NCBI GenBank assembly: GCA_003952965.2
Contig: CM025850.1
Span: 23,881,830-23,945,829, forward strand
From: Morella rubra
Taxonomy: Eukaryota; Streptophyta; Magnoliopsida; Fagales; Myricaceae
Reading direction: 5' to 3'
Length of the DNA: 64,000 nt
This document shows positions 10,601 to 22,841 of the stretch, in pieces (position 1 is the stretch's first letter; each line of letters starts with the position of its first letter). A program made the translations under genes and the position numbers. A model generated the notes under the pieces. That model worked only from the letters and a program-made list of their open reading frames with translations. It had not been told where the DNA came from and searched no databases.

Positions 10601-12092
10601 TTGCAAATGGAAATTATAAATTGAAGTAAATTTTTGAGCCTCCCTCCTTTACGCCTTTCTTTCTGCTTGTATCTTTTCTATGCCACTTGTATAGAAAAAC
10701 ACTGAACCTTTCCACGAATCTCGTAGGAGTGACATAATGAGCCATTAAGAAGTCAGGATTATTTGCTGCTTTTAACACATTAGTGGCTTTCCCATGAATC
10801 CATCAGGGTTTACCACTATGAGTGCTTTAACCTTCAAGGAACAGTTGAAACTTCATCACATACTTTCATATCTCATAGAAAAAATGGTTGAGCTCGATGA
10901 TCTCAGTAACTCGTTTTCAATGAAGTCATGAGGACCACAGCTTTTATAGTGCCTACTTTAGATGAGCCTTTCCATTAAAATACTGAATTAATGTGGTAAA
11001 AAGCCTGAGTAACCAATCACCCGTGACCACCTTTTTGCATCTAACTATTATAAATCAATTTATTACTAAATGCCTTTGAAAAATCTCTCATATATCTGCA
11101 TAATAAGATTCTTGACATCGATTATGTGTAAGTTCTGGTCAGATCCTCTGTATTGCAGAATGGGGGCAGAGAACGTCATTCCAACTTTTAGCTTCTCTAC
11201 TGGGTGTAAAATAAGTTTTTCCCTCCCCACTCTACTCATTAAATTCGTAGTTCACTTTGGTTCAGAGAATGTTAATTGCCTGTTTCCAGATCTTCTTTCT
11301 GTTTATACAAAGTTTAATTTCCTTCCCAATTAAAGGGCACTACTCATAATCTTCATTACATGTATGCTAATAATTATAATTTAGTGGAGCCCTTTTAAGC
11401 ACCAAGTACACCATTAGAACTCCAACATGTGATGTGAGCGATCAGTTTATTTAAAAACAGTTACAGTTGATCTGCTCTTAAGGTATTGCCTGCTTAATTA
11501 AGAGTAACCCAAACCTGTCATATCTAATAAACTTTCATCAACCGCCATACACACACACACACACACACACGTAAGCACGCACTAATGGTATTCGTTGAAC
11601 CAACCGTGACGTTTGATTCATCATATGTTTATGATTATGATGTTAATGCTTCTACTAGAACTAGTACTTATGTTTTTATAATCAAGGGTGGACCATCAAT
11701 AAAGAGCAAATATGTCACAATAAACTGAATTATGGAGGATCGGATCCGGTTCGCATTAGTCAAAGAGGTGATATCCCAATGTAGAAGAATATTTTTTTTT
11801 TGTCTATGGAGTACTTTTTCATCAATTAATTGCTAGTAGTTTTCCACATGAAACTGCTGGCATATGTCTGATCTAGCAGGCCCTAGAAAAATTGAGCGGC
11901 AGTGGGTGAATTTTGAACCACCGACCTGCATGATGTATTTTACTCTTCTAGCTCACCTACCCAACATGCCGTTCACAAGCTTAATAGAACAATCTCGACC
12001 CTACTTTTTCTTTTTAATTAAGTACAGAGATATTTTTTTAACTAATTAATTGCACCTTTATGTCTTCCGCTAACTCTGTCGTGTTTCTGTCT
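7600..12092 (-). repeat. triplicated segment, inverted copy B
   Basis: Reverse complement of 867-5353. It contains the zinc-finger gene (now on the plus strand at 8601-9536) and its flanks, but stops before the last exon of the neighbouring three-exon gene. Differences from copy A that I could find are one extra dinucleotide in the AC/GT tract near 11550, one extra GA unit and one extra T near 7645-7670. All open frames translate identically to those in copies A and C. Confidence 0.95.
8601..9536 (+). CDS. C2H2 zinc-finger repressor, ZAT3/DAZ-like (inverted copy B)
   Basis: Identical 311-residue product to 3421-4356 and 14731-15666: three C2H2 fingers, two with QALGGH, and two C-terminal EAR motifs. 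The inverted copy includes the whole upstream region with all three AACCGCC sites and the TATA-like box, so it looks as complete as the others. It faces away from the junction at 7600, with about 1 kb of native upstream DNA. Confidence 0.93.
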   Translation: MSTTTDSDLCLPSSPPPPDEKTCRKKRSKLMRIEEMMASSSAGIVSKPKHGKKPDPSAPKITRPCSECGKKFWSWKALFGHMRCHPERQWRGINPPPNMRRPVSPPVNALEELGIMSEEDHEVAACLLMMANGGNDDEGKSKSVTISYNQGVQESEGFVREEAADEASCRFECSSCKKVFGSHQALGGHRASHKNVKGCFAIMRSDCDQVEEHNVCDERDSIEDKVLMALGSGHKCSICLRVFSSGQALGGHKRCHWEKGDDPLMLSPQWVSPCGTKEGSGLDLNMPAPIEDGSSSSYASSGLTLDLRLGL

Positions 12093-12280
12093 CTCTCTTT
12101 CCGGACACCGTTGGCGCCAACTACTCCCCTCCTCGGTTGTTCGTTTATAGAAGAAGAATAGTATATTATCCTACAAGACAGAGTTAGACAAGGCAGACCA
12201 TTAGACGCTGCAAATAAAATACCGTAATAAAAAAAATATCTCTGATACCATAATCTTGTAATAGTATGATCGCCGATCTG
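12093..12280. other. junction between copies B and C
   Basis: Sequence between the end of the inverted copy and the start of copy C. Parts resemble copy A upstream DNA in direct orientation (GACAGAGTTAG near 12177, an A-run plus ATATCTCTG near 12231) with many differences and small indels, then perfect identity resumes at 12281. No gene is seen. Confidence 0.6.
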
Positions 12281-14730
12281 TCTATTAAGCTTGTGAACGG
12301 CATGTTGGGTAGGTGAGCTAGAAGAGTAAAATACATCATGCAGGTCGGTGGTTCAAAATTCACCCACTGCCGCTCAATTTTTCTAGGGCCTGCTAGATCA
12401 GACATATGCCAGCAGTTTCATGTGGAAAACTACTAGCAATTAATTGATGAAAAAGTACTCCATAGACAAAAAAAAAATATTCTTCTACATTGGGATATCA
12501 CCTCTTTGACTAATGCGAACCGGATCCGATCCTCCATAATTCAGTTTATTGTGACATATTTGCTCTTTATTGATGGTCCACCCTTGATTATAAAAACATA
12601 AGTACTAGTTCTAGTAGAAGCATTAACATCATAATCATAAACATATGATGAATCAAACGTCACGGTTGGTTCAACGAATACCATTAGTGCGTGCTTACGT
12701 GTGTGTGTGTGTGTGTGTATGGCGGTTGATGAAAGTTTATTAGATATGACAGGTTTGGGTTACTCTTAATTAAGCAGGCAATACCTTAAGAGCAGATCAA
12801 CTGTAACTGTTTTTAAATAAACTGATCGCTCACATCACATGTTGGAGTTCTAATGGTGTACTTGGTGCTTAAAAGGGCTCCACTAAATTATAATTATTAG
12901 CATACATGTAATGAAGATTATGAGTAGTGCCCTTTAATTGGGAAGGAAATTAAACTTTGTATAAACAGAAAGAAGATCTGGAAACAGGCAATTAACATTC
13001 TCTGAACCAAAGTGAACTACGAATTTAATGAGTAGAGTGGGGAGGGAAAAACTTATTTTACACCCAGTAGAGAAGCTAAAAGTTGGAATGACGTTCTCTG
13101 CCCCCATTCTGCAATACAGAGGATCTGACCAGAACTTACACATAATCGATGTCAAGAATCTTATTATGCAGATATATGAGAGATTTTTCAAAGGCATTTA
13201 GTAATAAATTGATTTATAATAGTTAGATGCAAAAAGGTGGTCACGGGTGATTGGTTACTCAGGCTTTTTACCACATTAATTCAGTATTTTAATGGAAAGG
13301 CTCATCTAAAGTAGGCACTATAAAAGCTGTGGTCCTCATGACTTCATTGAAAACGAGTTACTGAGATCATCGAGCTCAACCATTTTTTCTATGAGATATG
13401 AAAGTATGTGATGAAGTTTCAACTGTTCCTTGAAGGTTAAAGCACTCATAGTGGTAAACCCTGATGGATTCATGGGAAAGCCACTAATGTGTTAAAAGCA
13501 GCAAATAATCCTGACTTCTTAATGGCTCATTATGTCACTCCTACGAGATTCGTGGAAAGGTTCAGTGTTTTTCTATACAAGTGGCATAGAAAAGATACAA
13601 GCAGAAAGAAAGGCGTAAAGGAGGGAGGCTCAAAAATTTACTTCAATTTATAATTTCCATTTGCAAAAAGATGCATAAAATGGAAAGACCTTTTCTCTTC
13701 ACCTGGACACCATTTCTGGTCAATATTCTTCCCTTGCGTTGTCCCTTTATCAGAGTGAAGAATTTTTTATTAGGGCTGAGATCATTGCTGGTTGGAGTGG
13801 TTTTCCTTGTATAAAGTAGATGTAAATAATTTGGGTTAACTTTATGATTACCTATGGAACCTGACTAAAGATCCATGAGGAGGCTTAGCTAGCTGCATAC
13901 CCTTGTCACGCAGGACCTGACTACTGAAGTAACTAAACTAACCAAATGCTAGACTACTTTATATAGCTTGTTCTCAAAATCCATTTGATGGATCAGAAGA
14001 CAAAGTCCAATGACAAAATGGACCTTACTAGGCAGATAACATCCCTATAAGCTATAGTTGAAGCTCAAAATCCAGGACATGGATCAAATAGTAGCAGTTG
14101 AAACTCAAAACCCAAGAGCTGATGCCCAAGTATGATACTCAGGCAGGACCTTACTTCATACGACTGCAACCTCAAAATCCACGAAATGCAAGAGTCACCT
14201 AATGGTGCATGCATGGTACCCAAAACATGGAATTAACTTAGATAAAGGTTAAGGACCATATGGTCAGGTGTTCTAGGGTGTCGAAACTATTAAAAAGTTG
14301 TGGACAACACCCCATGCACAGAGACCAACAACGACCTAATTCATCTTGGTGTGACAGCAAATCGATCATGTCCGCAAAAATTCCTGTCTGGGATTAGAAG
14401 ACCTATCAAAGCAATCCTGCAAGAAAGATAAGACATCTATATCTTTACACACAAAAAGATAAAAGTACAAGGAAAAGAAAATATGCGCATAAGCTAAAAA
14501 GATTCACCAGCCACAATCTAATAACCTCTGTAAATTTATTAGTAATGAGAATTGTATTTCCATATGTTGTCTTATGCGAAGACACAAATTTTTGTCCTCC
14601 AATTGTGGAGCCAAACAAAACACCTTTTTCCATCAAGTCAAGCACCAGCCATGTCACAGAATATACTAACCTAGATTACAACATAGATCAGTTAGCAGAG
14701 AAGTCATATGATAAAAGAATATGTCAGCTT

Positions 14731-15666
14731 TCACAGTCCCAATCTTAAATCCAAAGTCAATCCTGAAGAAGCGTAAGAAGAGGAGGAACCATCTTCTATA
14801 GGGGCAGGCATATTCAAGTCCAACCCAGAACCTTCCTTTGTTCCACAAGGGCTGACCCATTGTGGGCTAAGCATTAATGGGTCATCCCCTTTCTCCCAAT
14901 GGCACCTCTTATGCCCACCCAAAGCTTGCCCACTTGAAAACACTCTCAAACAAATGCTGCACTTATGCCCTGACCCCAAAGCCATCAATACCTTATCCTC
15001 AATGCTATCCCTCTCATCACAAACATTATGCTCCTCAACCTGATCACAATCGCTCCTCATTATGGCGAAGCACCCTTTCACATTCTTGTGACTAGCCCTG
15101 TGCCCTCCCAACGCTTGGTGCGACCCAAACACCTTCTTGCAACTCGAACACTCAAACCGGCAACTCGCCTCGTCAGCAGCCTCCTCCCGAACAAACCCTT
15201 CTGATTCTTGAACCCCTTGATTATAACTAATAGTAACACTCTTACTCTTACCCTCATCGTCGTTTCCCCCATTGGCCATCATCAACAAACATGCTGCAAC
15301 TTCGTGATCCTCTTCACTCATTATCCCCAGCTCTTCCAAAGCATTCACTGGCGGAGAGACCGGTCTACGCATATTCGGCGGGGGGTTAATCCCGCGCCAC
15401 TGGCGTTCCGGGTGGCACCGCATGTGCCCGAACAAGGCCTTCCACGACCAGAACTTCTTCCCGCACTCGCTGCACGGCCGCGTGATCTTGGGAGCACTTG
15501 GGTCGGGTTTCTTCCCGTGTTTGGGCTTCGAAACTATGCCAGCAGAACTCGAGGCCATCATCTCCTCGATTCTCATTAGTTTCGACCTCTTCTTCCGGCA
15601 GGTTTTCTCGTCGGGAGGAGGAGGCGAAGATGGTAAACAGAGATCGGAGTCAGTGGTGGTAGACAT
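14731..15666 (-). CDS. C2H2 zinc-finger repressor, ZAT3/DAZ-like (copy C)
   Basis: Third copy of the intronless ZAT3/DAZ-like gene, identical in protein to the other two. It lies downstream of the intact copy of the unknown gene (16844-18511) on the same strand, and about 7 kb from the DSK2 gene (22842-27075). From memory, Arabidopsis DAZ1 (At2g17180) is also beside the DSK2 pair (At2g17190/At2g17200). That supports this copy, and by extension the family, as the DAZ1/DAZ2 orthologue. Confidence 0.93.
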   Translation of the reverse strand: MSTTTDSDLCLPSSPPPPDEKTCRKKRSKLMRIEEMMASSSAGIVSKPKHGKKPDPSAPKITRPCSECGKKFWSWKALFGHMRCHPERQWRGINPPPNMRRPVSPPVNALEELGIMSEEDHEVAACLLMMANGGNDDEGKSKSVTISYNQGVQESEGFVREEAADEASCRFECSSCKKVFGSHQALGGHRASHKNVKGCFAIMRSDCDQVEEHNVCDERDSIEDKVLMALGSGHKCSICLRVFSSGQALGGHKRCHWEKGDDPLMLSPQWVSPCGTKEGSGLDLNMPAPIEDGSSSSYASSGLTLDLRLGL

Positions 15667-16843
15667 CGTTGAGATTTTTGCTGCTAAACTGAAAGGGAGA
15701 CAAAGGGGGAAAAAGTGTAGACGTGCTGCAAGCGTTGTATAAGTAGGATAGGGCGGTTACTGTAAGCTTTGCGAGAGAACGAGCGGGGACACTTCGAATC
15801 AGGCGGTTATTTTCAGTTGGGGGAGATAGTGGTGGCGGTTATTCGTGCCGAGTCTAAATTACTGGGATGCCCTAGTGTACACGACATATGAGGTGGGTAT
15901 AAGCAGGGTTGAAATAGTAAATTAATATGTTAACTTGGAGGCAAAGGAAGTTTAATTCCGTACGGAACCAAACCCCAGTACCTGGAACACTTGAAACGTG
16001 GTCACTATCAGTCAATGAAGTTTCCGCAAATGCCCCCCCACAGTTTTTACGCAAAATTGCCCTGTTCATATTGAGTGTATGCAAAAGATCTGTTTAAATG
16101 TATGCTTTTTCTTGGCAAAAAATTTGTGAATAAATCCTCTATTGCATTCCTTTGATGGGGTTTGGGAAGATTCAAGAAAGCAATGACAGGTAACAGGACA
16201 GAGGCCAGAGGGTCAGTTTCCAGTCCAGGGAAGCTGATTTGCAGTCGTAAACCAAAACAGAGGTGCTGGCTACTTCTCCACATTGCCGTTTTACCCAAAT
16301 GCAGGCCACTCTGTAAACACACACAGTCTTCAAGGAGAAAAACAAAAAAAGTACAAAAGAAACAAAGAGACTTTTTGGCGCATTATAGCCAGCACAGTCC
16401 CAACTTCAGCCAATTATCATTTGGATTAATAAGTCTATCAAGACAACTTTACAGTGAATAGGAAAAAGATACCAGCAATCGCTTACACTAGAACTGTTTT
16501 GGATTACATTTATCTACAAATTAATTATAAGGCATATAGACAATGCCTATTGGGAAAGGAAGCAATGCATCCAAGTTGAAACAGGTCTTTTTCTGTCCTC
16601 TCTCTCTCTCTCTCTCTCAACAGTTGACATAGTAACAATTCGATATTTTCAACAGCATCTGACTGCAACACATGGAAAATTACAAAGGCAGTCAGAATAT
16701 TATGGTGAGTACCAATCAAACAAGCAGGAGGACGACGACTGTAGAAAGGCCAGGGAAATAAAAAGTAAGCACAGTTGAGTGCATTCTACACTATCTTTAT
16801 CAACACACCATGAAAGGAACACTATGATGCTCATCATGTCCTC

Positions 16844-18511
16844 TCACTTCTCTAACCGATCTTGATGAGTTGAGGGAGCTTTGAAATCCTTCGTAGATTT
16901 TCCCAGGACATTCAAAGCCGCAACCCGCTGTAACTCTTTCACTGTAACAGTGGGAAAAACAGATGAGAATGGAACAGAAGGGCTTCATATTGTCTCAGAA
17001 TATTCAGAGACCACATCCGGTAGTTAAGGCAAGTAAAATAAAAGTGTCAGCAACAGAATGCTACATTCAACAGGGAGATAATAGAACAAGTGAGAATATA
17101 TGTGGACATTGCTATCTAAAACCACTACTCAGTTGTCATAAACTGCTGCCACAAAAAGAAAAAGGTAAGGCTACACACTACGATACATACGATACCCATT
17201 TGACATGGATAGATACAGATGTTTAGGAGAAAACATGATAAAGTTTTACTTAACCCAATAGAGCATAATAAAATCAACAGCCATAAAAGACGTCAGCTAA
17301 TGGTTCCACACACTATCAATAGTTTTGATAGCACCCAGCACAAAATACCTTCATCTGACAAATCATCAGCATTGGCAGAAGAAGCAGTGGGAGATATTCC
17401 ACAGAAGAATGGAAGGCATACAAGTGCATACGAGTTCACCAAAGTAATTATTCCCTTTACAATTTAAACAAGGAAATGATATGTAAGCCAGAACAATGAT
17501 CAGATTATCCATCTAGACAAAGATGAATGTAAGAGAATAAGCCATTCACAAAATACCCTGTCCAATTTATGAAAGATTCTGTTAAAATTGTTGAAAAAGA
17601 GGCAGTAAAAGCGACAATTTCATATCACCTTCCTCTAGTGAAAGCTGAATCGATCTCTTTTCCAACTCAACAGCATGTCTACTGAGCTCAACTGAAGAGA
17701 GTGAGCGAAGCACTAAGAATCACATAAATCAAAGGGAAAAAGATCCATTAGAACTTAAGTAGTGGAGAATAAAGCATGTTAAAGAGACTTCTTTGAAATA
17801 GGAGGGCATACTCTGGAGATAATCCTCTTGATCTGCTTGATCTATTTTTCTTAATACCATCTGAAGTTCATGAGATCGCTCTTCCCACCGTAGATTTTTT
17901 GATCCCTTTGAATTACTCAAGGGAAAGACAGCAGAAGCAACAGGATGATTATTGGATTCTAACATCATACCAGGCTTTCCAAGAGAATGAGAAACTGAAG
18001 GTTTTCCAAATGAACTAATTGAAGCTGCCATCGGAAAAGGTACAAATGCTGGAAAACAAGAGACCTTTGGCTCCTTCATCTGGGAACTGGGTTGGGAAGT
18101 CTCCTCCTGGCAAGTAGCTTGCCTTGACTGCAGGCAGTCCACATTGATGCTTGTGATATCACCAGTGCTGTTCTTGCCTAATTCTGCATCCGATTTTCTA
18201 CGGACATAGACAAGATGTCCATTTGCAGCATTGCTGCTTGGAGATTGATGGTGAGGGGGGCTCTCAGGGCACTCAAGTGAGGGGCGCTTGGTGCCAGAAA
18301 CTTTAATGGCATCACTGATCGGACCTCTATCCTTCAAAAGTGAAGAATTTCCAGTAGGGTTGGGAACCACAATTCTATTTCCATGCTGTGAATCTCTCAA
18401 AGCTGTCTTCTTTACAGAAACAGGCAGTTGCTTATCACGAGTAGGCAAGTCATTTTCGGTACTTCCCATACCATATTCATTGAATATAGAGTCTACTGTT
18501 TGTTGAACCAT
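16844..18511 (-). CDS. unknown plant protein, coiled-coil-like C-terminus (copy C, intact context)
   Basis: Exons 17812-18511, 17629-17712 and 16844-16941 encode the same 293-residue product as the copy at 5534-7201. Splices are GT/AG and frames join exactly: CTCCAGA to TGCTTCGC, and GAGGAAG to TGAAAGAG. The C-terminus after the second splice is VKELQRVAALNVLGKSTKDF and onward, ending in LEK before a stop. The protein is hydrophilic, without a signal peptide or membrane segment, so it is probably soluble. Function unknown. A likely 5' leader exon and TATA box lie about 2.9 kb upstream, implying a long leader intron. Extra N-terminal coding exons cannot be excluded, though I found none. Confidence 0.6.
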
Positions 18512-21386
18512 CTGTGCACAAAATTAATAAGAAATACAGTTAGCAAGTTACGCCCAAAATAGTTGCGCGCAAAATTAATCACCGGAAGTAGCTTATATGG
18601 AATACAGGACAAATTACATGGAAACAAATATATGTCCTTGGTATTAGTCCCAGTGTAAATGAGTATCAACAGGCACATATGGTACTCTAACAAGGCTCGA
18701 CAGATGAAGATATCTCACTAGTAAACTCTTGCCTTCTATTTAGGATATCAGTACACTACCCTATTTGAAACCAAAATATGTAAATAACGACAACCTTAGA
18801 AACAAAAAGATGCATCTAACCGCATTTTAGCACATTTAACAACAAAAGGAAATGCAAAGATGCAGAACAAAACAAGTTGAAAAGGAAAAAGCTGCAGATG
18901 CGAAGAAAACACTTGTTTCTTAGCGTGTCCCCCCCCCCCCCCCCCAACAACACACACACCAAAAACTTGAAAAAATGTGCTAAGCCATTTACATTGCTGC
19001 CCCAAAAAAATAAAAAAATTGCCAAGTAATTTACAATCCCGCCCCCCCAGATTTTGTTGTCTAAAATCTGGTCCATGCTAAAAATTCAACCAAAATTGGA
19101 TCTTCTCTTGCTAACTTCCCAATTTAGAAGGAAAAAAAAAAAAACCTTCCCAGTTTAGATTGTGTTTGGGGTCTCAAACTATTCACAAAGCATATAAGTT
19201 CCATGTGTCTTTTTTAGCTATTTGTTTTCTTTTAAAAAAAAATACCAACTTCCCAATTTTTTTTGCAACTTTACACATTTTCTGTTCTACTCTTGTCACC
19301 AAATCTGCAATGCCAATCAATAATCAAAGAGTAAAAAATAAAATCGCTCAATAAAGTGTTATATTGTTTTTTTACCAATATAATTTTCATTAGAACCAAT
19401 ATATTTATGTACTGATCAAAACTAGTTTTTATTTAATTTCTATCAGCCTCCACATACGACGTTGATACAAGAATAAATTTTTGTTTATGGATTTATTTAT
19501 TGATGAATTTGTGTCCTATACATGTGATTAACAAAACTGGTAATATACTGGAAAGAAATTGAATTGCACTGAGTTTCGTCATAATTTTTTCCATCTTAAC
19601 TCGCCCCCCGAAGAAAAGATTCCTGGCTCCACCACTGTTTCTGAGTTTCTTTAATGGCGTAGAACTAGGTAAACATAACGTGATCAAGTTCTATTAAGAC
19701 AGAAAAACATATATAATATATTTCAACTTTGAAGCTTATGTTCCAGGGGCAGAAATGCTTTAAACACGAGTCCAAGCCTGACACATGAGATTTACACCCT
19801 ACAAACCTAAGGTCCAAGCTTTACGGATAGCCAATTCATTTTCTTCATGCGTCTCTTGAATCAACCCTAGATAAAGATGGTGACTGTTCACACGTCATGG
19901 AGCAACAGTGTTCAGCCAAGATTGGTCACAGAAAATAGAAAATAATGGTAAGCATAGCAAGCTTCTAGACCATTTGGACTTTTGACTAAAAAATGATGAA
20001 TGTTCTGATGAAACTAAACCTATTTCCAAATTAGCAACAACTCTTCCAAATTAGCAACAACTCTCAATTGACCAACTTCCATTCATCAGAGCAGATGGAA
20101 ACCGATATAATCCTCAATGGAAACTGGGCACATCTGGAACTGCAATTTCTGCTTAATTTCCAACACAGGTCATAGTGACTGCGGGCATACTTACTAATTA
20201 AAAGCAAGCAGAAATAGTAACTAAAAGAAGCAACCAGCAAAATACTTTTTTGAGGTGGACAGCTATTTAAGACTATCTGCACAATAACATCTCATAGCTT
20301 TGCTGTATAATATAATAGAAGTTTCAGGTAGATAATATGTAGAAGAGTTCCTCAGGCAGCTTCTTTCTGGACAGCCAATGTAACATTTTCAAAGTGGTCG
20401 ATACCAATTTCTCTAATCCATATCCACTAAGGAAAAATTCCATTAATTGTAATACTGCCAATTGAACCCGTTACCCTGCCTGATTAACCTGTGCATATTA
20501 CTATCTCGAGCAGCATCATACTTGAAGCAAGGAAAAATAGTCGATTAACTTTGCCACATTGACATATCTATGAATTTCTTCTTAACATTTCACCTGGCTA
20601 ATTATGTACTTTGAACATCTAAAAGACCGACTACAATTAAACATGCGTCATTCCACACAACCAAGGTAATTGTACCCGTAAGCTATTAAGTATTTCCAAA
20701 CAAAATCCAGGCATTAGTGAGGAGAATTAAGAAAACAAAGTAACTGGCATCAGCTAAGTATGCACCAACAGAGAAACTATTTTAGGAACTTTTTGTCCTT
20801 TTTGTTCTCCTGGTGTGCACATTAACTTCTATGTAATAGAATGGAAATGCAGCACAATATCTTACGCGAATCCACACAAAAATAAAAAAATAAAAAACTC
20901 CACTTAACTAAATGGAAACATAGTAGCACCTGACAATTGGACCGTTATACTCCCCATCCCCCAATGCATAACTATTTTCAGGGAAGCACCAATTAAAGGA
21001 CTAATAACATTGTCCGCCAATTTTCACCAGTCACGCATACCTCACTTCTCCTTGATCTTTCAGCAAGTTCCAGACCAAAATGCAGAAAAGAGAATACCCG
21101 CATTCAGCACACTTTTTACCAAACTACATCCAATTAGGGAACATGGGTTCCCTTAAAATCAAGAATAAACAAGGCCCTTTGAAATCAATTTGCAAAAAGA
21201 GCTTCTCACACGCAAATTCACTTGCAATCACGATATCTAATAATTTTCCACCAAAACCCCAAAAAAATGCGTACCAACAAAATGGAACAAGAATCAAACA
21301 GAGTAAAGCTACACCAGAGCGAAAGACTAGGATTGAAGAATATTTCGAATCAAAGCAGAGAGGGAGGAGCATTGTTATTACCTTAC
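18512..21386 (-). other. probable long 5' leader intron of the unknown gene
   Basis: Bounded by an acceptor-like CACAG before the ATG at 18511 and a donor-like GTAAGG just below 21387 (minus strand). Inside are a C homopolymer near 18930, several A/T runs, and near 19600-19637 a fragment ending in CCTGGCTCCACCACT that resembles one end of the small transposon at 21850. No coding exon is recognised. The intron assignment is inferred from the splice signals only. Confidence 0.4.
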
Positions 21387-21462
21387 CTCATTGGAAGCGC
21401 CTCTGTGAAGAGAAATAGAAGAACAGGTTCCAAAGCTGGTAGCTTTCGCTCTAACTATATAG
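21387..21462 (-). promoter_or_regulatory. probable promoter and leader exon of the unknown gene
   Basis: On the minus strand a TATA-like CTATATAGT lies at about 21453-21462, followed 20-30 bases later by a leader that ends in CCAATGAG before GTAAGG at 21386. It is absent from copy A, which breaks before this point. It could instead serve an unannotated transcript. Confidence 0.4.
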
Positions 21463-21849
21463 GTATTTATCGTTTAGTCCCTTGGTTTGTACGTGTTTTT
21501 TGAAGTTTGAGATTGTACCCGAGGTTCCCAAGTATATGACAAATTTCCTCAAAGACTCAAAGTTTTGGGATATGCACCTTGAACCCTAAATTTATGTATA
21601 AAGTGTCAAACTTTACCCATTAACATTTGATGCGATGTGCCCTATCGAGGAAGGGGTTCAATGCTAGTTGAATGATGCCTTTTGACAGTTCGAAAAATCG
21701 ATGGCTCGCGAAATGTATCTTCGTAAATATTACCGTTCAATTTTGTCTACGACTTGTAGTAGTTAGACATATTCAATTTGCGTTATTATTGCAACAGAAA
21801 TACAGAATACATCTACTCAATATCTCTGGGTCTGTTTTTTTGGCATATC

Positions 21850-21992
21850 TAGTGGCGGATGCAGGGGCGGCCGCCCCACATTGGACAGGTCAAAAAAAAA
21901 AATTTAGATGTAAATTTATTTTTTTTTTTTAAAAAAAAAATTTTGTCTTAAGAATTCGCCTCCCTTCAAGTTGGGTCCTGAATCCGCCACTA
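21850..21992. mobile_element. small hAT-like MITE, 143 bp
   Basis: Terminal inverted repeats TAGTGGCGGATGCAGG and, at the far end, its near complement CCTGAATCCGCCACTA. Flanks are GGCATATC on the left and CGCATATC on the right, an 8-base target duplication with one mismatch. No coding capacity; the middle is A/T homopolymer. The 8-base duplication and the TAGTGGCGG end fit non-autonomous hAT elements. Confidence 0.7.
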
Positions 21993-22000
21993 CGCATATC

Positions 22001-22841
22001 TCTGAGACTTTTTTGTTCTTTTGGGGTGGGGGTGGTTAGTTGAATATCTAGGGCATTTGGTTATGAAACAAAAAATATCAATATATATATATAAATAAAT
22101 AGAAAAATATCCCAAAAAATAAAAAGAAAAAACCCCACGGGCTTTTCTCCTTCTATTCTCTTATTTTCAATTAATAACTTCATAAATTATCTCCCACTGC
22201 CGGAGCAAAAAGCCAACTACCCACGTGGGAAAGGAAAAACAGAAAAAAATTAATTTCAAAAGTTATAACCACCACTAACCTGTTTTAATGTTCCTTTCAA
22301 AAAAAAAAAATTATAGAATTTTTAAGATTTTTTTATAGAATTGTGTTTTAGAGATTCCATCTACCACTAACTCATATGACGAGCCAAAGACAACTTCCAT
22401 GTTTCGAGGCCAGGGTTCAGGCAGCGTTCTAAAATCAGTTTTGCTTTCCCTATTCATTTACATACTGAAATCCAAGCGGGTTTTATAAGCACATAGGGTT
22501 TTTGCAAGAGCTTGCACACAAAAACTCATCAAATTAACATGATGATTGAGAGCTGAGAAAAAAAAAACATCTGAATGGAACAGTCTCATAAGAACAGCTT
22601 GAATACTGTGTTGTATGTACATTAGAGACAGACAGAAATGGTATCAAAATAAACCGGTAATGAACATAACCCACAAGCTCACGGTTCTATCCAGCGTGTC
22701 CTCGATTATTAACACGCCCAAAATGGAATATTCGTCTGGACATTGCATGCCTTTAGGAGACACTCACCCAAATTAACTATTCGTACAAGTCCAAATGACT
22801 GTTCCCTGAGTAACTATGAAAAAAGTAAAAACCGAATCAAG
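22001..22841. other. spacer downstream of DSK2
   Basis: A/T-rich DNA between the small transposon and the stop codon of the DSK2-like gene. The part nearest 22841 is probably the 3' untranslated region of DSK2. No other gene is seen. Confidence 0.5.

Larger units (their letters stand above)
12281..18874 (+). repeat. triplicated segment, copy C
   Basis: Direct repeat of 971-7564. On the right it runs without a break into 18875-21460, which holds the likely promoter and leader of the three-exon gene, so this copy keeps the native right-hand context. On the left it starts at 12281, after a junction stretch that resembles 870-970 only patchily. Confidence 0.95.

Noticed and set aside
867..18874. 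Giant transposon or long terminal inverted-repeat element
   Set aside because: The repeated segment contains ordinary genes and flanks, no transposase, and its ends are not shared inverted termini with a target duplication.
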